A DNA stretch of 64,000 nt from the NCBI GenBank assembly GCA_033764335.1, contig JANRJC010000014.1:124001-188000 (forward strand), in the 5' to 3' direction. How positions within the stretch are numbered: the stretch's first letter is position 1; the number at the start of each line of letters is the position of its first letter. The notes under the pieces are model-generated. The model was not told where the DNA came from, ran no database searches, and saw nothing but the letters and a program-made list of their open reading frames with translations. Shown in pieces: positions 7,495 through 16,253 of the stretch. The position numbers and the translations under genes were made by a program. The DNA comes from JAGQVA01 sp033764335 (GTDB taxonomy: Bacteria > Bacteroidota > Bacteroidia > J057).

Positions 7495-8982
7495 ATGGAA
7501 AAAATCATCGAAGTTTTTCAATACGACTACGCCATCCGTGCTTTTTATGCTTCGGCCATGGTGGGCATTATGTGCGGCATACTGGGATGTTTTATCGTTT
7601 TGCGAAATATGTCCCTGATTGGCGACGCATTGTCTCATGCCATTCTTCCGGGGGTAGTTGCGGGTTTTCTCATTGCCGGTTATAGTTTGTTGGGCTTTTT
7701 TACCGGTTCGGTAGTGGCGGGCCTCCTTGCCGCCGTTTTGATTACCTGGATACAACGCAATGTAAAAACTCAGGAAGATGCGGCGATTGGCATTGTTTTT
7801 ACCTCCATGTTTGCCATTGGAGTAATGGGCATATCGTGGCTCACCCGCCAGGAAGGGGTACACCTGGATTTGAAGGATTTTTTGTTTGGAAATATTCTGG
7901 GAATTTCCGACCAGGATTTATGGATGACCTTTCTCATCTTGGCATTCACCATTCTGTGTGTGGCGATTTTTTACCGATATTTTTTTGTTACCACTTTTGA
8001 ATCGGTAGTTGCCCAAACCATCGGAATATCGGTAAGTACGATGCATTATTTTTTGATGCTGCTGTTGTCTTTCGCCGTAGTGGCTTCTTTACAGTCGGTG
8101 GGGGTGATTTTGGTAGTTGCCATGCTTATTACCCCGGCTTCGACGGCATATCTGCTGACCACACGGCTGCAAAACATGATTCTGATTGCGGCAGGTATGG
8201 GGCTTTTATCCACCACTCTCGGCCTGTTAATCGCTATTTTATTTGAGACAACCCCCGGCCCTGCAATGACCGTTACTGCCACGGGACTGTATCTTTCTGC
8301 GGTTCTTTTTTCTCCCCAGCGAGGACTGGTCAGCCGATATATCAAACGCCAAAGGAAACGCAGCCGAATCTTGCAGGAAGATGTGTTAAAACAGGCTGTT
8401 CGACTGCACGAAAAACGACAACTTACCCCAACGGCTCTCCAGCAAAAACTAGGTGTAAATTCACTCCGGATCCGCCGAGCGTTACGCAAACTGGAAAACC
8501 AGGGAAACTTATCCCTGCAAAAAGGCCTCCTGAAACTGACCGACAAAGGCATTGAAGGAGGATATGCACTCGTAAGGGCCCATCGCCTGTGGGAAACATA
8601 TCTGGTAAAAGAAATGGGGCTGAGTGAAGACCAGATTCATGAAAATGCCGAAAAATATGAACATATTCTTACCGACGCACTGGTTGAAGAAGTGGCCAAA
8701 TCCCTGGGAAATCCGTTGACAGACCCCCACGGGTCTCCCATTCCGGAAAAATCAGGTTCCCTGCTCAAAAACCTCGCGACCCTTATTAGCGGGGAAAAAG
8801 CCAAAATCAGTTCCTATCAAATCAATCACCTCGTGCGATCCGACCTCTGGAAACGCGGTTTACATCCTCTGGTGGAGTTTGAAATAGGGAAAGTGGAGGC
8901 AGATGAAATTGAGGTGAATTTTGAGGGCAAAAGTATTCGCATTCCGGTTGCAATGGCGCGAAAAATCAAAATTGAGCGCTAA
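7495..8982 (+). CDS. fused metal ABC permease and DtxR-family repressor (YtgCR-like)
   Basis: The 495-residue protein has an ABC-3 (TroC/ZnuB) permease in residues about 1-275, with eight or nine hydrophobic helices and typical blocks such as GDALSHAILPG and VAMLITPASTAYLL. A basic linker (SRYIKRQRKRSR) leads into a DtxR/MntR-like region: a winged helix (about 295-350), a metal-binding and dimerisation domain with IHENAEKYEH and LGNPLTDPHG (about 380-415), and a C-terminal SH3-like part. The same fusion order is known from the chlamydial YtgCR protein, where the repressor is released by proteolysis. The stop of the upstream fusion gene is 3 bp away, so this is a two-gene operon. Whether the DNA-binding half works while membrane-tethered is unknown. 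Confidence 0.9.
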   Translation: MEKIIEVFQYDYAIRAFYASAMVGIMCGILGCFIVLRNMSLIGDALSHAILPGVVAGFLIAGYSLLGFFTGSVVAGLLAAVLITWIQRNVKTQEDAAIGIVFTSMFAIGVMGISWLTRQEGVHLDLKDFLFGNILGISDQDLWMTFLILAFTILCVAIFYRYFFVTTFESVVAQTIGISVSTMHYFLMLLLSFAVVASLQSVGVILVVAMLITPASTAYLLTTRLQNMILIAAGMGLLSTTLGLLIAILFETTPGPAMTVTATGLYLSAVLFSPQRGLVSRYIKRQRKRSRILQEDVLKQAVRLHEKRQLTPTALQQKLGVNSLRIRRALRKLENQGNLSLQKGLLKLTDKGIEGGYALVRAHRLWETYLVKEMGLSEDQIHENAEKYEHILTDALVEEVAKSLGNPLTDPHGSPIPEKSGSLLKNLATLISGEKAKISSYQINHLVRSDLWKRGLHPLVEFEIGKVEADEIEVNFEGKSIRIPVAMARKIKIER

Positions 8983-9020
8983 ATTGCAAACTAATCTGAA
9001 ATCTCAATCGTTGACTGAGT

Positions 9021-10229
9021 ATGAAAGGCTTTTATTTTTTATTCATCCTTTTTCTATTTTGCATCGGAAATCTTTCGGCGCAGCTTAATTCCTTTAAGGA
9101 TCAGACTTTTCGGGCGGAAGCAGACAAAGGGCTGCGATTTATGTATAACATGGAATTTGACCGGGCGGAATGGGTTTTTAACAAACTCAAAAACCAACAT
9201 CCGGAACATCCTGCCGGTTATTTTCTTTTGGGAATGAACCGTTATTGGCAAACGTATATTTCCGAGACGACGCCCGACTTTTACGATTATACCGAAAAAC
9301 AATTGTTGCTCTCACTGGAAAAAAATAAAAAACTCGAAAAAATTCCGACGGCTTACCCGGAGTACATTTTTTTTGAATTTATGAACAATGCTCTGGTCGC
9401 CCGACTTTATGCCTTGCGACGAAATTGGTTACCCGCAGTAAATGCCGCCCGGAAAACCCTCACACCGGTAAAAGCTGGATTAAAACTGACCAAAGATGCC
9501 CCTGAAATTTACTTTCTGGCGGGTATCTACCACTATTATGTAGCTACCTACCATAATTACTATCCCCTCGTGCGCCCTTTTCTGGCCTTTTTTCCAGATG
9601 GAAATGAACAACTCGGCTTGGAAGAAATCGAAACAGCCGGACGGATTTCGAATTTTACCCAGCGCGAAGCCAATTTTTTTCTCATTTACATTTACCTTGA
9701 TGAAACCAAACGTCTGGATAAGGGGCTGACAGTGGCAAAAAGCCTCTCTCAGGAATTCCCCATGAACACCTGGTTTCAAGCCGACTATGCAAGGGGATTG
9801 ATCAAAAACCACCGATATACAGAAGGAGAAAAAATCCTGCTGGAAATTCAACAAAAGTTTGAATTACAAAGCGGATGGAATAGCCGAATGATTTCCAGCA
9901 TCGAATCCCGCTATCAAACGTTCCTGATGATTAAAGCCTATCATTATCTGGCTATTACACAGATTTATTTGCACAAGGATTATACAAAGGCGATGTCTCT
10001 TCTGAAGAAAAGCAATGACATGGCTCGTATAGCCGGGGTAAAAGAAGATAATTACCTTGCCGGAAACGAATATTATGCGGGGGTTTGTTATGACAACCTT
10101 AAAAAGCGGGAAGAAGCCTTAACCGCCTACCACAATACCCTCTCCATGGCTGAAAACACGGAATATAAAGACCTCGCAAAAGTGCATCTGAAAACCCCCC
10201 ACACTCCCGAAACGATTTTTGGAAAATAA
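9021..10229 (+). CDS. secreted TPR-repeat protein
   Basis: The 402-residue protein has a signal peptide ending near LSAQ (about residue 20) and then tetratricopeptide-like helical pairs, for example FMYNMEFDRAEWVFNKLKNQHPEHPAGYFLLG near 43-74 and further repeats near 225-290 and 340-380. It is probably periplasmic and acts as a protein-binding scaffold; no catalytic motif is seen. It starts 38 bp after the metal importer operon and ends 4 bp before the glycerate kinase gene, so cotranscription with either is possible. The family is not recognised more precisely. Confidence 0.75.
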   Translation: MKGFYFLFILFLFCIGNLSAQLNSFKDQTFRAEADKGLRFMYNMEFDRAEWVFNKLKNQHPEHPAGYFLLGMNRYWQTYISETTPDFYDYTEKQLLLSLEKNKKLEKIPTAYPEYIFFEFMNNALVARLYALRRNWLPAVNAARKTLTPVKAGLKLTKDAPEIYFLAGIYHYYVATYHNYYPLVRPFLAFFPDGNEQLGLEEIETAGRISNFTQREANFFLIYIYLDETKRLDKGLTVAKSLSQEFPMNTWFQADYARGLIKNHRYTEGEKILLEIQQKFELQSGWNSRMISSIESRYQTFLMIKAYHYLAITQIYLHKDYTKAMSLLKKSNDMARIAGVKEDNYLAGNEYYAGVCYDNLKKREEALTAYHNTLSMAENTEYKDLAKVHLKTPHTPETIFGK

Positions 10230-10233
10230 GGCT

Positions 10234-11355
10234 ATGAATATCCTTGTTGCCTGTGATTCTTTTAAAGAGGCCCTTTCTGCCGAAAAAGTCTGTCAGGCAC
10301 TTAGTGATGGCCTTATCCTGGCTTCCGAAAAACACAGGGTCAGTCTGTTTCCCCTGGCAGACGGCGGAGAAGGCACCGCGCGAATCCTCACCTGGCATAC
10401 TGCCGGAAAAACCGTTGACATCCTTGTAAACGATCCCCTCTTTCGCCCGATAGCGGCGACTTATGGTATTTCCGGGGATGGCTCTACGGCTTTTATTGAA
10501 ATGGCTGCCGCTTCAGGCCTTCAATTGCTGAGTGAGCATGAAAAAAACCCAATGAATACCTCTTCTTTTGGCACAGGTGAAATGATTGCAGATGCCATTC
10601 GCCGGGGAGTAAAGAAAATTTTACTCGGAATCGGAGGAAGTGCCACCAACGATGCAGGCATCGGAATGGCGCGTGCCCTGGGCTGGAAGTTTCTGGATAT
10701 TTTTCAGTCAGAATTAACCGGTACAGGAGCTGACCTTATGCGGGTACAAACGATAATCCCCGGAGAGGTTTTCCTTCCCGAAATTGAAATCCTTTGTGAT
10801 GTGGACAACCCACTTTACGGGGACAAGGGGGCAGCATTTATTTACGGTCCGCAGAAAGGCGCTACTCCGGATCAAATAAAACAATTGGATCAGGGGTTAC
10901 GGCATTTTGCCCGGTGGTGGGAAAAAAAAGGCGAAAATCATTCGATTACCCCGGGAGCAGGGGCGGCGGGCGGATTGGGATTTGGCGGAAAGGTTTTTCT
11001 CAATGGAAAAATCCGCCCCGGAATTGAAGCGGTTATGGACGTAACCCGTTTTGAATCTGCTTTAAAAAAATCGAACATGGTCATCAGCGGAGAAGGAAAA
11101 ATAGACGGACAAACCATTCACGGTAAATTGATTAGCGGTATTTGTCGAAAAGCACAAATCCATCACGTTCCGGTAATCGCTGTCTGCGGTGCGTTGGATA
11201 TTACCCCGCAACAATTGGCAACCCTGAATCTCTTTGCGGCTTTTTCGATTCAGCAGAAGCCGGTAAGCCTGGCTGAAGCAATCGCATCCACGGCGCGCAA
11301 CCTTGAGCAAACAGGTTTTAACATAGGTCGTCTGCTGGCAGGTTTTCCGCAGTAA
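10234..11355 (+). CDS. glxK: glycerate kinase (type I, GarK/GlxK family)
   Basis: The 373-residue protein has the family blocks ACDSFKEALSA at the N-terminus, ADGGEGTA near 46, GIGGSATNDAGIGMARALGW near 132, CDVDNPLYG near 185, GAGAAGGLGFG near 247 and SGEGKIDGQT near 285. It phosphorylates D-glycerate with ATP, giving 2- or 3-phosphoglycerate depending on the enzyme, in the cytoplasm. The ATG at 10234 (MNILVACDSFK) fits the family N-terminus; an in-frame ATG at 10219 would add five residues and overlap the upstream gene. Length is typical. Substrate specificity between positions 2 and 3 cannot be told from sequence here. Confidence 0.93.
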   Translation: MNILVACDSFKEALSAEKVCQALSDGLILASEKHRVSLFPLADGGEGTARILTWHTAGKTVDILVNDPLFRPIAATYGISGDGSTAFIEMAAASGLQLLSEHEKNPMNTSSFGTGEMIADAIRRGVKKILLGIGGSATNDAGIGMARALGWKFLDIFQSELTGTGADLMRVQTIIPGEVFLPEIEILCDVDNPLYGDKGAAFIYGPQKGATPDQIKQLDQGLRHFARWWEKKGENHSITPGAGAAGGLGFGGKVFLNGKIRPGIEAVMDVTRFESALKKSNMVISGEGKIDGQTIHGKLISGICRKAQIHHVPVIAVCGALDITPQQLATLNLFAAFSIQQKPVSLAEAIASTARNLEQTGFNIGRLLAGFPQ

Positions 11356-11375
11356 ACCGAATGGGAAATTATTCC

Positions 11376-11383
11376 TACATTTG
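11376..11383 (+). promoter_or_regulatory. -7 element for the DPP III gene
   Basis: TACATTTG fits TAnnTTTG and lies 27 bp before the ATG at 11411. No TTG is found at the optimal upstream distance. Confidence 0.5.
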
Positions 11384-11410
11384 AAACCTGAAAATTAAAG
11401 CTAACTTACT

Positions 11411-13462
11411 ATGAATCGTTTTCTATTCTATCTTCTGCTGGCGGGCATGATTCTTTTGTTCAGTTGTACAGGAGAATCTACCACGACACCTCCGGAGTCG
11501 GAGGAATTTGTTTATAAAACCGAACAATTTGCGGACCTTAAAATTCTTCGTTACCAGGTTCCTGGTTTTGAGGCGCTCCCTTTACAGCAAAAAAAGCTAT
11601 TGTATTACCTCTCCGAAGCGGCGCTTTCGGGTCGTGATATCATTTGGGATCAGCATTTTAAACACAATCTCACGATTCGCCGCACGTTGGAGGCGATTGT
11701 CAAATCTGGGAAAACGGACGAATCTGGTGATTTTGCAAAATTTATGGAATATACCAAACGGGTATGGTTCTCCAACGGTATCCACCACCACTACGGCAAT
11801 GAGAAAATTTTACCGGAGTTTTCCGAGGCGTATTTTGCCGGTCTGGTAAAAAGTATTGACCCGGCGAAGCTCCCTCTAATGGAAGGTGAAACACCGGATG
11901 CCTTTCTTGCCCGGATAACGCCTATTATGTTTGATCCTTCCATCGCCGCCAAAAAGGTGAACCTCAATACAGAGGTGGACATTGTGCAAAATTCGGCGAT
12001 CAATTTTTATGAAGGAGTAACCGAAGAAGAAGTAGATGCTTACTACAAAGGAATAATTGACACCACGGATGAAACACCTATTTCCTATGGTCTGAATACC
12101 AAGGTAGTCAAAGAAAATGGTAAGGTTGTGGAAAAGGTATGGAAAGTGGGAGGAATTTATACCGAAGCCATCGAAAAAGTGGTTTATTGGCTGGAAAAAG
12201 CGATAACCGTTGCCGATGATCCTGCCCAGAAAAAATCCCTCGGGCTATTAGTGCAATACTATAAAACCGGGGACCTCCAGATTTTTGATGAATATAGTGT
12301 CGCCTGGGTGGCAGATACCACTTCCGACATTGATGTAATCAATGGATTTATTGAGGTTTACAACGACCCCAAAGGCTATAAAGGTTCCTTTGAATCGGTG
12401 GTTTCCATCCGCGACCCGGAGGCGACCAAAAGAATCAAGGCCATTGGAAAAGAAGCGCAGTATTTCGAAGATCATTCGCCCATTATGGATGCTCATAAGA
12501 AAAAGAATGTGCAGGGTATCTCTGCACGAGTGATCAATGTAGTCATGGAAGCCGGCGACGCAGCACCTACCACTCCGATTGGTATTAACCTTCCCAATGC
12601 CAACTGGATACGAGGGCTGCATGGCTCAAAATCCGTTAACCTCGCCAATATTGTTAGCGCTTATGATGAGGCTTCCAAAGGCGGTGGTTTTCTTCAGGAA
12701 TTTGCATACTCCGAAAAAGAAATCGAAAATGCCCGGAAGTATGGTTCCCTTGCCGATCTTCTCCATACCGATATGCACGAGGTAATTGGTCATGCTTCCG
12801 GACAGATGGAGCCGGGTAGGAGTTTGGCAAAAGATGCACTTGATAGTTATTCCTCCACCATCGAAGAAGGTCGTGCCGACCTGATCGCTCTGTATTATAT
12901 CCTTGATCAGAAACTCGTGGACATGGGGCTGATGGAATCACTGGAAGTAGGGAAAACCGGTTACGACGACTATATTCTCAACGGAATAATGACCCAGCTT
13001 ACCCGAATTAAACCCGGAAACGATATTGAAGAATCACACATGCGCAACCGGGCATGGATTTCTCATTGGGCATTTGAAAAAGGGCAACCCGAAAATGTTA
13101 TCGAAAAGGTTGTTCGGGACGGAAAAACTTATTTCAAAATCAACGACTACGAAAAACTCCGCGATATCTTCGGTCAATTGTTGCGGGAGGTTCAGCGTAT
13201 CAAGTCGCAGGGAGATTATGAGGCCGCTAAGGCTCTGGTGGAAAATTATGGCGTAAAAGTAGATCCGGTATTGCATGCCGAGGTGCTGGCCCGTTACAAA
13301 ACACTCAATTCTGCGCCTTATTCCGGATTTATTCAACCCCTGCTAAAACCAGTGATGAATGGAGACGAAATTACCGATGTATTAATTGAGTATCCGATGG
13401 ATTTTACGGCACAGATGCTGTATTTCGCTGAGAAATACTCTTTTTTACCCAACTATAACTAA
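11411..13462 (+). CDS. lipoprotein dipeptidyl peptidase III (M49 metallopeptidase)
   Basis: The 683-residue protein has a lipobox ending LLFSC (about Cys20), then a large M49-family domain. The zinc motif HEVIGH with following ASGQ is visible near residue 460, and the second motif EEGRADL near 488 supplies the remaining Glu ligand. DPP III removes dipeptides from the N-terminus of short peptides. Bacterial homologues in Bacteroidota often carry a lipoprotein signal, which suggests it works at the cell envelope on imported peptides, unlike cytosolic eukaryotic DPP III. Length agrees with the bacterial branch. It is transcribed alone from the promoter near 11376 and converges on the secreted repeat protein gene. 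Confidence 0.9.
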   Translation: MNRFLFYLLLAGMILLFSCTGESTTTPPESEEFVYKTEQFADLKILRYQVPGFEALPLQQKKLLYYLSEAALSGRDIIWDQHFKHNLTIRRTLEAIVKSGKTDESGDFAKFMEYTKRVWFSNGIHHHYGNEKILPEFSEAYFAGLVKSIDPAKLPLMEGETPDAFLARITPIMFDPSIAAKKVNLNTEVDIVQNSAINFYEGVTEEEVDAYYKGIIDTTDETPISYGLNTKVVKENGKVVEKVWKVGGIYTEAIEKVVYWLEKAITVADDPAQKKSLGLLVQYYKTGDLQIFDEYSVAWVADTTSDIDVINGFIEVYNDPKGYKGSFESVVSIRDPEATKRIKAIGKEAQYFEDHSPIMDAHKKKNVQGISARVINVVMEAGDAAPTTPIGINLPNANWIRGLHGSKSVNLANIVSAYDEASKGGGFLQEFAYSEKEIENARKYGSLADLLHTDMHEVIGHASGQMEPGRSLAKDALDSYSSTIEEGRADLIALYYILDQKLVDMGLMESLEVGKTGYDDYILNGIMTQLTRIKPGNDIEESHMRNRAWISHWAFEKGQPENVIEKVVRDGKTYFKINDYEKLRDIFGQLLREVQRIKSQGDYEAAKALVENYGVKVDPVLHAEVLARYKTLNSAPYSGFIQPLLKPVMNGDEITDVLIEYPMDFTAQMLYFAEKYSFLPNYN

Positions 13463-13499
13463 AAAAAACAGAAGCATCTCTTACAAAGAAATGCTTCTG
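13461..13499 (-). terminator. intrinsic terminator for the repeat protein gene
   Basis: CAGAAGCAT at 13469-13477 and ATGCTTCTG at 13491-13499 form a perfect 9-bp stem. Eight A at 13461-13468 become a U-run on the minus strand, so this ends transcription of the leftward gene whose stop is at 13602. The plus-strand DPP III stop lies at its edge. Confidence 0.85.
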
Positions 13500-13601
13500 C
13501 CACCACAACATTATAGAAACTAGTCAAAAGAACGGTTGAGAATTATACAGACAGTTTCACTGTAATATTCTTACAACGCCAAAAGCAGGCAATTGGTTTG
13601 C

Positions 13602-16043
13602 TTACTTAATGACGGACAATCTTTTTACTGAAAGGGTTGTCTCTGTGGTCAAAACAACGGTGTATATACCGGCTGCCAGTGTTTCCGCAGAAAAGTTCAT
13701 TTCGTAAGTTCCGGCTGCCTGCTTTTCTTTTGTACGCTCAAATACCGGTTTGCCGGCTATGTCCAAAACCGTCAACCGAATGTCTCCACTATTCTCCAGC
13801 GTATAGCTGATGGTCGAATTTATCCGGGCAGGGTTGGGGAAAATACGGAGATTATGATCGGCGCGGATCAAATCGTCGTTTATACTCGTTGCCAGTGGCA
13901 GTAAAACACTGGTTCCGTCTGCCAGTACCAGTAACAAACCAAAACCTTCCCCATTCATATTAGTAGCAGGATCCAGAAAACCCGAAGCCAGAATCAAGCC
14001 GGCACCTCCTCCCAAAGCTGTTACGTCTGCATCAAAAGTTGCTACAAGCGTAGTGTTTTGACCCGCAGGGGTAATGCTAATATCATAATCGGCTGCAGGA
14101 ACGGAAAGATAACCGGTAAAATCGGTATAAGCGGCACCGGCTACCAGTGCGGGTGTGCTGTAATTGGCAAGTACATCCACCGTTGGCGCATCGGTAGCAC
14201 CGTGAAACACTTTAATATCCACACCTGTGCCTACGGCAGTCTCGCGCGCGCTGTCAGCCACAAACAGCCCAAAAGCCGTGGGAATACCATCCGGGTTAAC
14301 CGCAAACCCCGCGGGACTGATTACGCCATTTGCCACAATATGATAACTTCCTCCGGAGGTGAGCGTAGCCGGAATGGTGGCTACTACGCCATTGGTAATA
14401 CCGGTGCTCGTCGGAAGTGCGATGACAATGTCGAGGTCATAACCGGTGGGCAAATTCACAAAAGGAGTAGCTGTGCGGAAGTTAAAATCATCCAATTTGA
14501 TTGTGTCGGCCAGGGCATTTACATATACGTCAACGGTTGCGGCAGCCGGGTCGGCTGCATTATGGATTACCTGTGCGCGTGCATTGCCTACGGCGGTCAG
14601 CGGAGCGACCGTACCGTTGGGAAAAGCAGCAAATAATCCAAAAGCCGGGCCATTCATATTGGCCGCAGGATCGAGGAAACCAGAAGCAAAAACGAGGGTT
14701 GCACCTCCACCCAGGGTCGAAGCATCCACATAAAAGGGAGCGACCAGCGTCGCTGGCGCATTAGCCCCGGTGATGTCCACCCGGTATTCCGCCGCAGGCA
14801 CATTCAGGTAACCAGTGAAATTGCTATAAGAAGCCGAAGGCACAATTGCGCCGCCATTGGCGTTTACACCTACCGAAGGAGCATCTGTAGCACCGTGAAG
14901 TACTTTGAGGTCAACATTGGTATTGCCGCTGGTTTCTTTCGCTCCGGCTTCGAGGAAAAGGGTAAAACCGGTAGAAGCACCGTCGGGATTTGCCGCAAAC
15001 ATAGCCGGATTCAGGACGCCATTGGCTACTACGAGGTAAGACTCACCATTGGCCAGGGTAGGGGTAAAGGTTGCAATTGCCTCACTGGAAGAAGTACTAC
15101 TGGCAGGCGCAATGCCAATGGATACCGGATAACCCGTAGGCAGATCCACAAAAGGAGTAGCAGAACGGAAAGCGAAATTATCGAGTTTTAGCGAGTCGCT
15201 TACATAGTTGATATAAACATCAACCGTTGCTGCTGCCGGGTCGGCGGAGTTGTGTATCACTTGTGCGCGGGCATTGCCTACCGCCGGAAGTTCAACTACT
15301 GCTCCGCTGGGCAAAGCCGCAAAAAGGCCAAAAGCTGCTCCATTCAGATTGTTTGCCGGAGTAAGAAATCCGGAGGCAAATACTACCGCGGCACCACCAC
15401 CGAGTCCCGAAAGATCGGCATAATACGAAGCCACAATCGTGGCATTATCGGCGGCGGGGGTTACGTTCAGGATGTAAGCCGCTGCGGGCACAGAAGCATA
15501 ACCGCTGAAAGTGCCATAGCCCAGATTATCAATCAGGGGAGGCGTTCCAAAATTGGCCAGAACATCCACATCCGGAGCATCGGTAGCTCCGTGAGCGACG
15601 GCAAGCGATACATTTCCGGCAGTGCCCGCAGACTGAGCTGGGGTTAGCACTTTCAGGTCAAATCCTATGGCAGGAGCACCATTCACCGAAATATCAAATT
15701 GTGCAGGGTTGAGTACACCGGTAGCCACTACCACATATTTTTCATTGGCAGTGAGGGTAAAAGGGAAGGTGGCAATAATATCGCCGGGACCGGTACTGTT
15801 TCCTGCAGCAATGCCCACATTTACCAAAACGCCTGCGGGAAGCGAAATAAAAGGGGTTGCTTCCCGAAATTTGAAGTCAGCAACCGCCGGTGCAGCACCG
15901 GCATTGATGTAAATATCCACACTGTCTGCCGCAGGGTCAGCAGAGTTGTGAATGATCTGTACGTCTGCAAATTGTGCAAATGTATTCAGGGTGGGAAAGG
16001 CAAATAAAAGTCCCACTACCCAGGGTAGCATTAATTTTTTCAT
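13602..16043 (-). CDS. secreted protein with three DUF4397-like repeats and T9SS sorting domain
   Basis: The 813-residue protein has a signal peptide (to about TFAQ, residue 24), three tandem units of about 230 residues, and a C-terminal T9SS type A sorting domain (about 735-813; IFPNPARINSTISYTL ... AAGIYTVVL ... KRLSVIK). Each unit holds a VIHNSADPAA-type DUF4397-like half (VDVYIN ... ATPF..LP.G) and a second half with HGATDAP and SGFL.PA.N. The repeats are rich in Ala, Gly, Thr and Asp and low in Lys. It should be exported by T9SS to the cell surface or medium; an adhesive or structural role is likely but not shown. The terminator at 13461-13499 follows the stop. Confidence 0.88.
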   Translation of the reverse strand: MKKLMLPWVVGLLFAFPTLNTFAQFADVQIIHNSADPAADSVDIYINAGAAPAVADFKFREATPFISLPAGVLVNVGIAAGNSTGPGDIIATFPFTLTANEKYVVVATGVLNPAQFDISVNGAPAIGFDLKVLTPAQSAGTAGNVSLAVAHGATDAPDVDVLANFGTPPLIDNLGYGTFSGYASVPAAAYILNVTPAADNATIVASYYADLSGLGGGAAVVFASGFLTPANNLNGAAFGLFAALPSGAVVELPAVGNARAQVIHNSADPAAATVDVYINYVSDSLKLDNFAFRSATPFVDLPTGYPVSIGIAPASSTSSSEAIATFTPTLANGESYLVVANGVLNPAMFAANPDGASTGFTLFLEAGAKETSGNTNVDLKVLHGATDAPSVGVNANGGAIVPSASYSNFTGYLNVPAAEYRVDITGANAPATLVAPFYVDASTLGGGATLVFASGFLDPAANMNGPAFGLFAAFPNGTVAPLTAVGNARAQVIHNAADPAAATVDVYVNALADTIKLDDFNFRTATPFVNLPTGYDLDIVIALPTSTGITNGVVATIPATLTSGGSYHIVANGVISPAGFAVNPDGIPTAFGLFVADSARETAVGTGVDIKVFHGATDAPTVDVLANYSTPALVAGAAYTDFTGYLSVPAADYDISITPAGQNTTLVATFDADVTALGGGAGLILASGFLDPATNMNGEGFGLLLVLADGTSVLLPLATSINDDLIRADHNLRIFPNPARINSTISYTLENSGDIRLTVLDIAGKPVFERTKEKQAAGTYEMNFSAETLAAGIYTVVLTTETTLSVKRLSVIK
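13890..15971 (-). repeat. three tandem protein repeats of about 700 bp
   Basis: Within the gene, unit borders lie near 15290 and 14590, marked by the repeated peptide GNARAQVIHN. Units 2 and 3 start almost identically (ARAQVIHN.ADPAAATVDVY), while unit 1 is more diverged (DVQIIHNSADPAADSVDIY). The pattern implies internal duplication, more recent for units 2 and 3. Confidence 0.8.
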
Positions 16044-16132
16044 AAAATAAAGAGTTTGAGGTTTTAGTTAATTTTTAAAAAAAATGTAAGACCTATCTAA
16101 AGGGTTAAACTACGAGTCGAAATAAAAAGACT

Positions 16133-16180
16133 TCCCAGGCCCTTCCGACGGAAACCGCCGGAGGGAGAGCAGGCCCGGGA
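16133..16180 (-). terminator. GC-rich hairpin, probable terminator of the gene at 16254
   Basis: TCCC-A-GGCC at 16133-16141 pairs with GGCC-C-GGGA near 16172-16180 with one mismatch, and CTTCCG pairs with CGGAGG inside. On the minus strand it is followed by AAGTCTTTTT. It lies 74 bp beyond the stop of the leftward gene at 16254 and could also form part of the 5' leader of the gene starting at 16043. Confidence 0.55.
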
Positions 16181-16253
16181 GCCTTTGGGTTACATGCGCC
16201 TTATGGGGCACAGAACACTAAACCAACCTTAAAAACCATATAAACCGAATCAC

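Noticed and set aside
7219..7863. 214-residue minus-strand frame across the metal importer junction
   Set aside because: Antisense to two well supported genes; composition is that of a reversed coding sequence.
14058..14636. 192-residue plus-strand frame in the repeat protein gene
   Set aside because: Antisense to the T9SS repeat gene; its own repeats only mirror those of the real gene.
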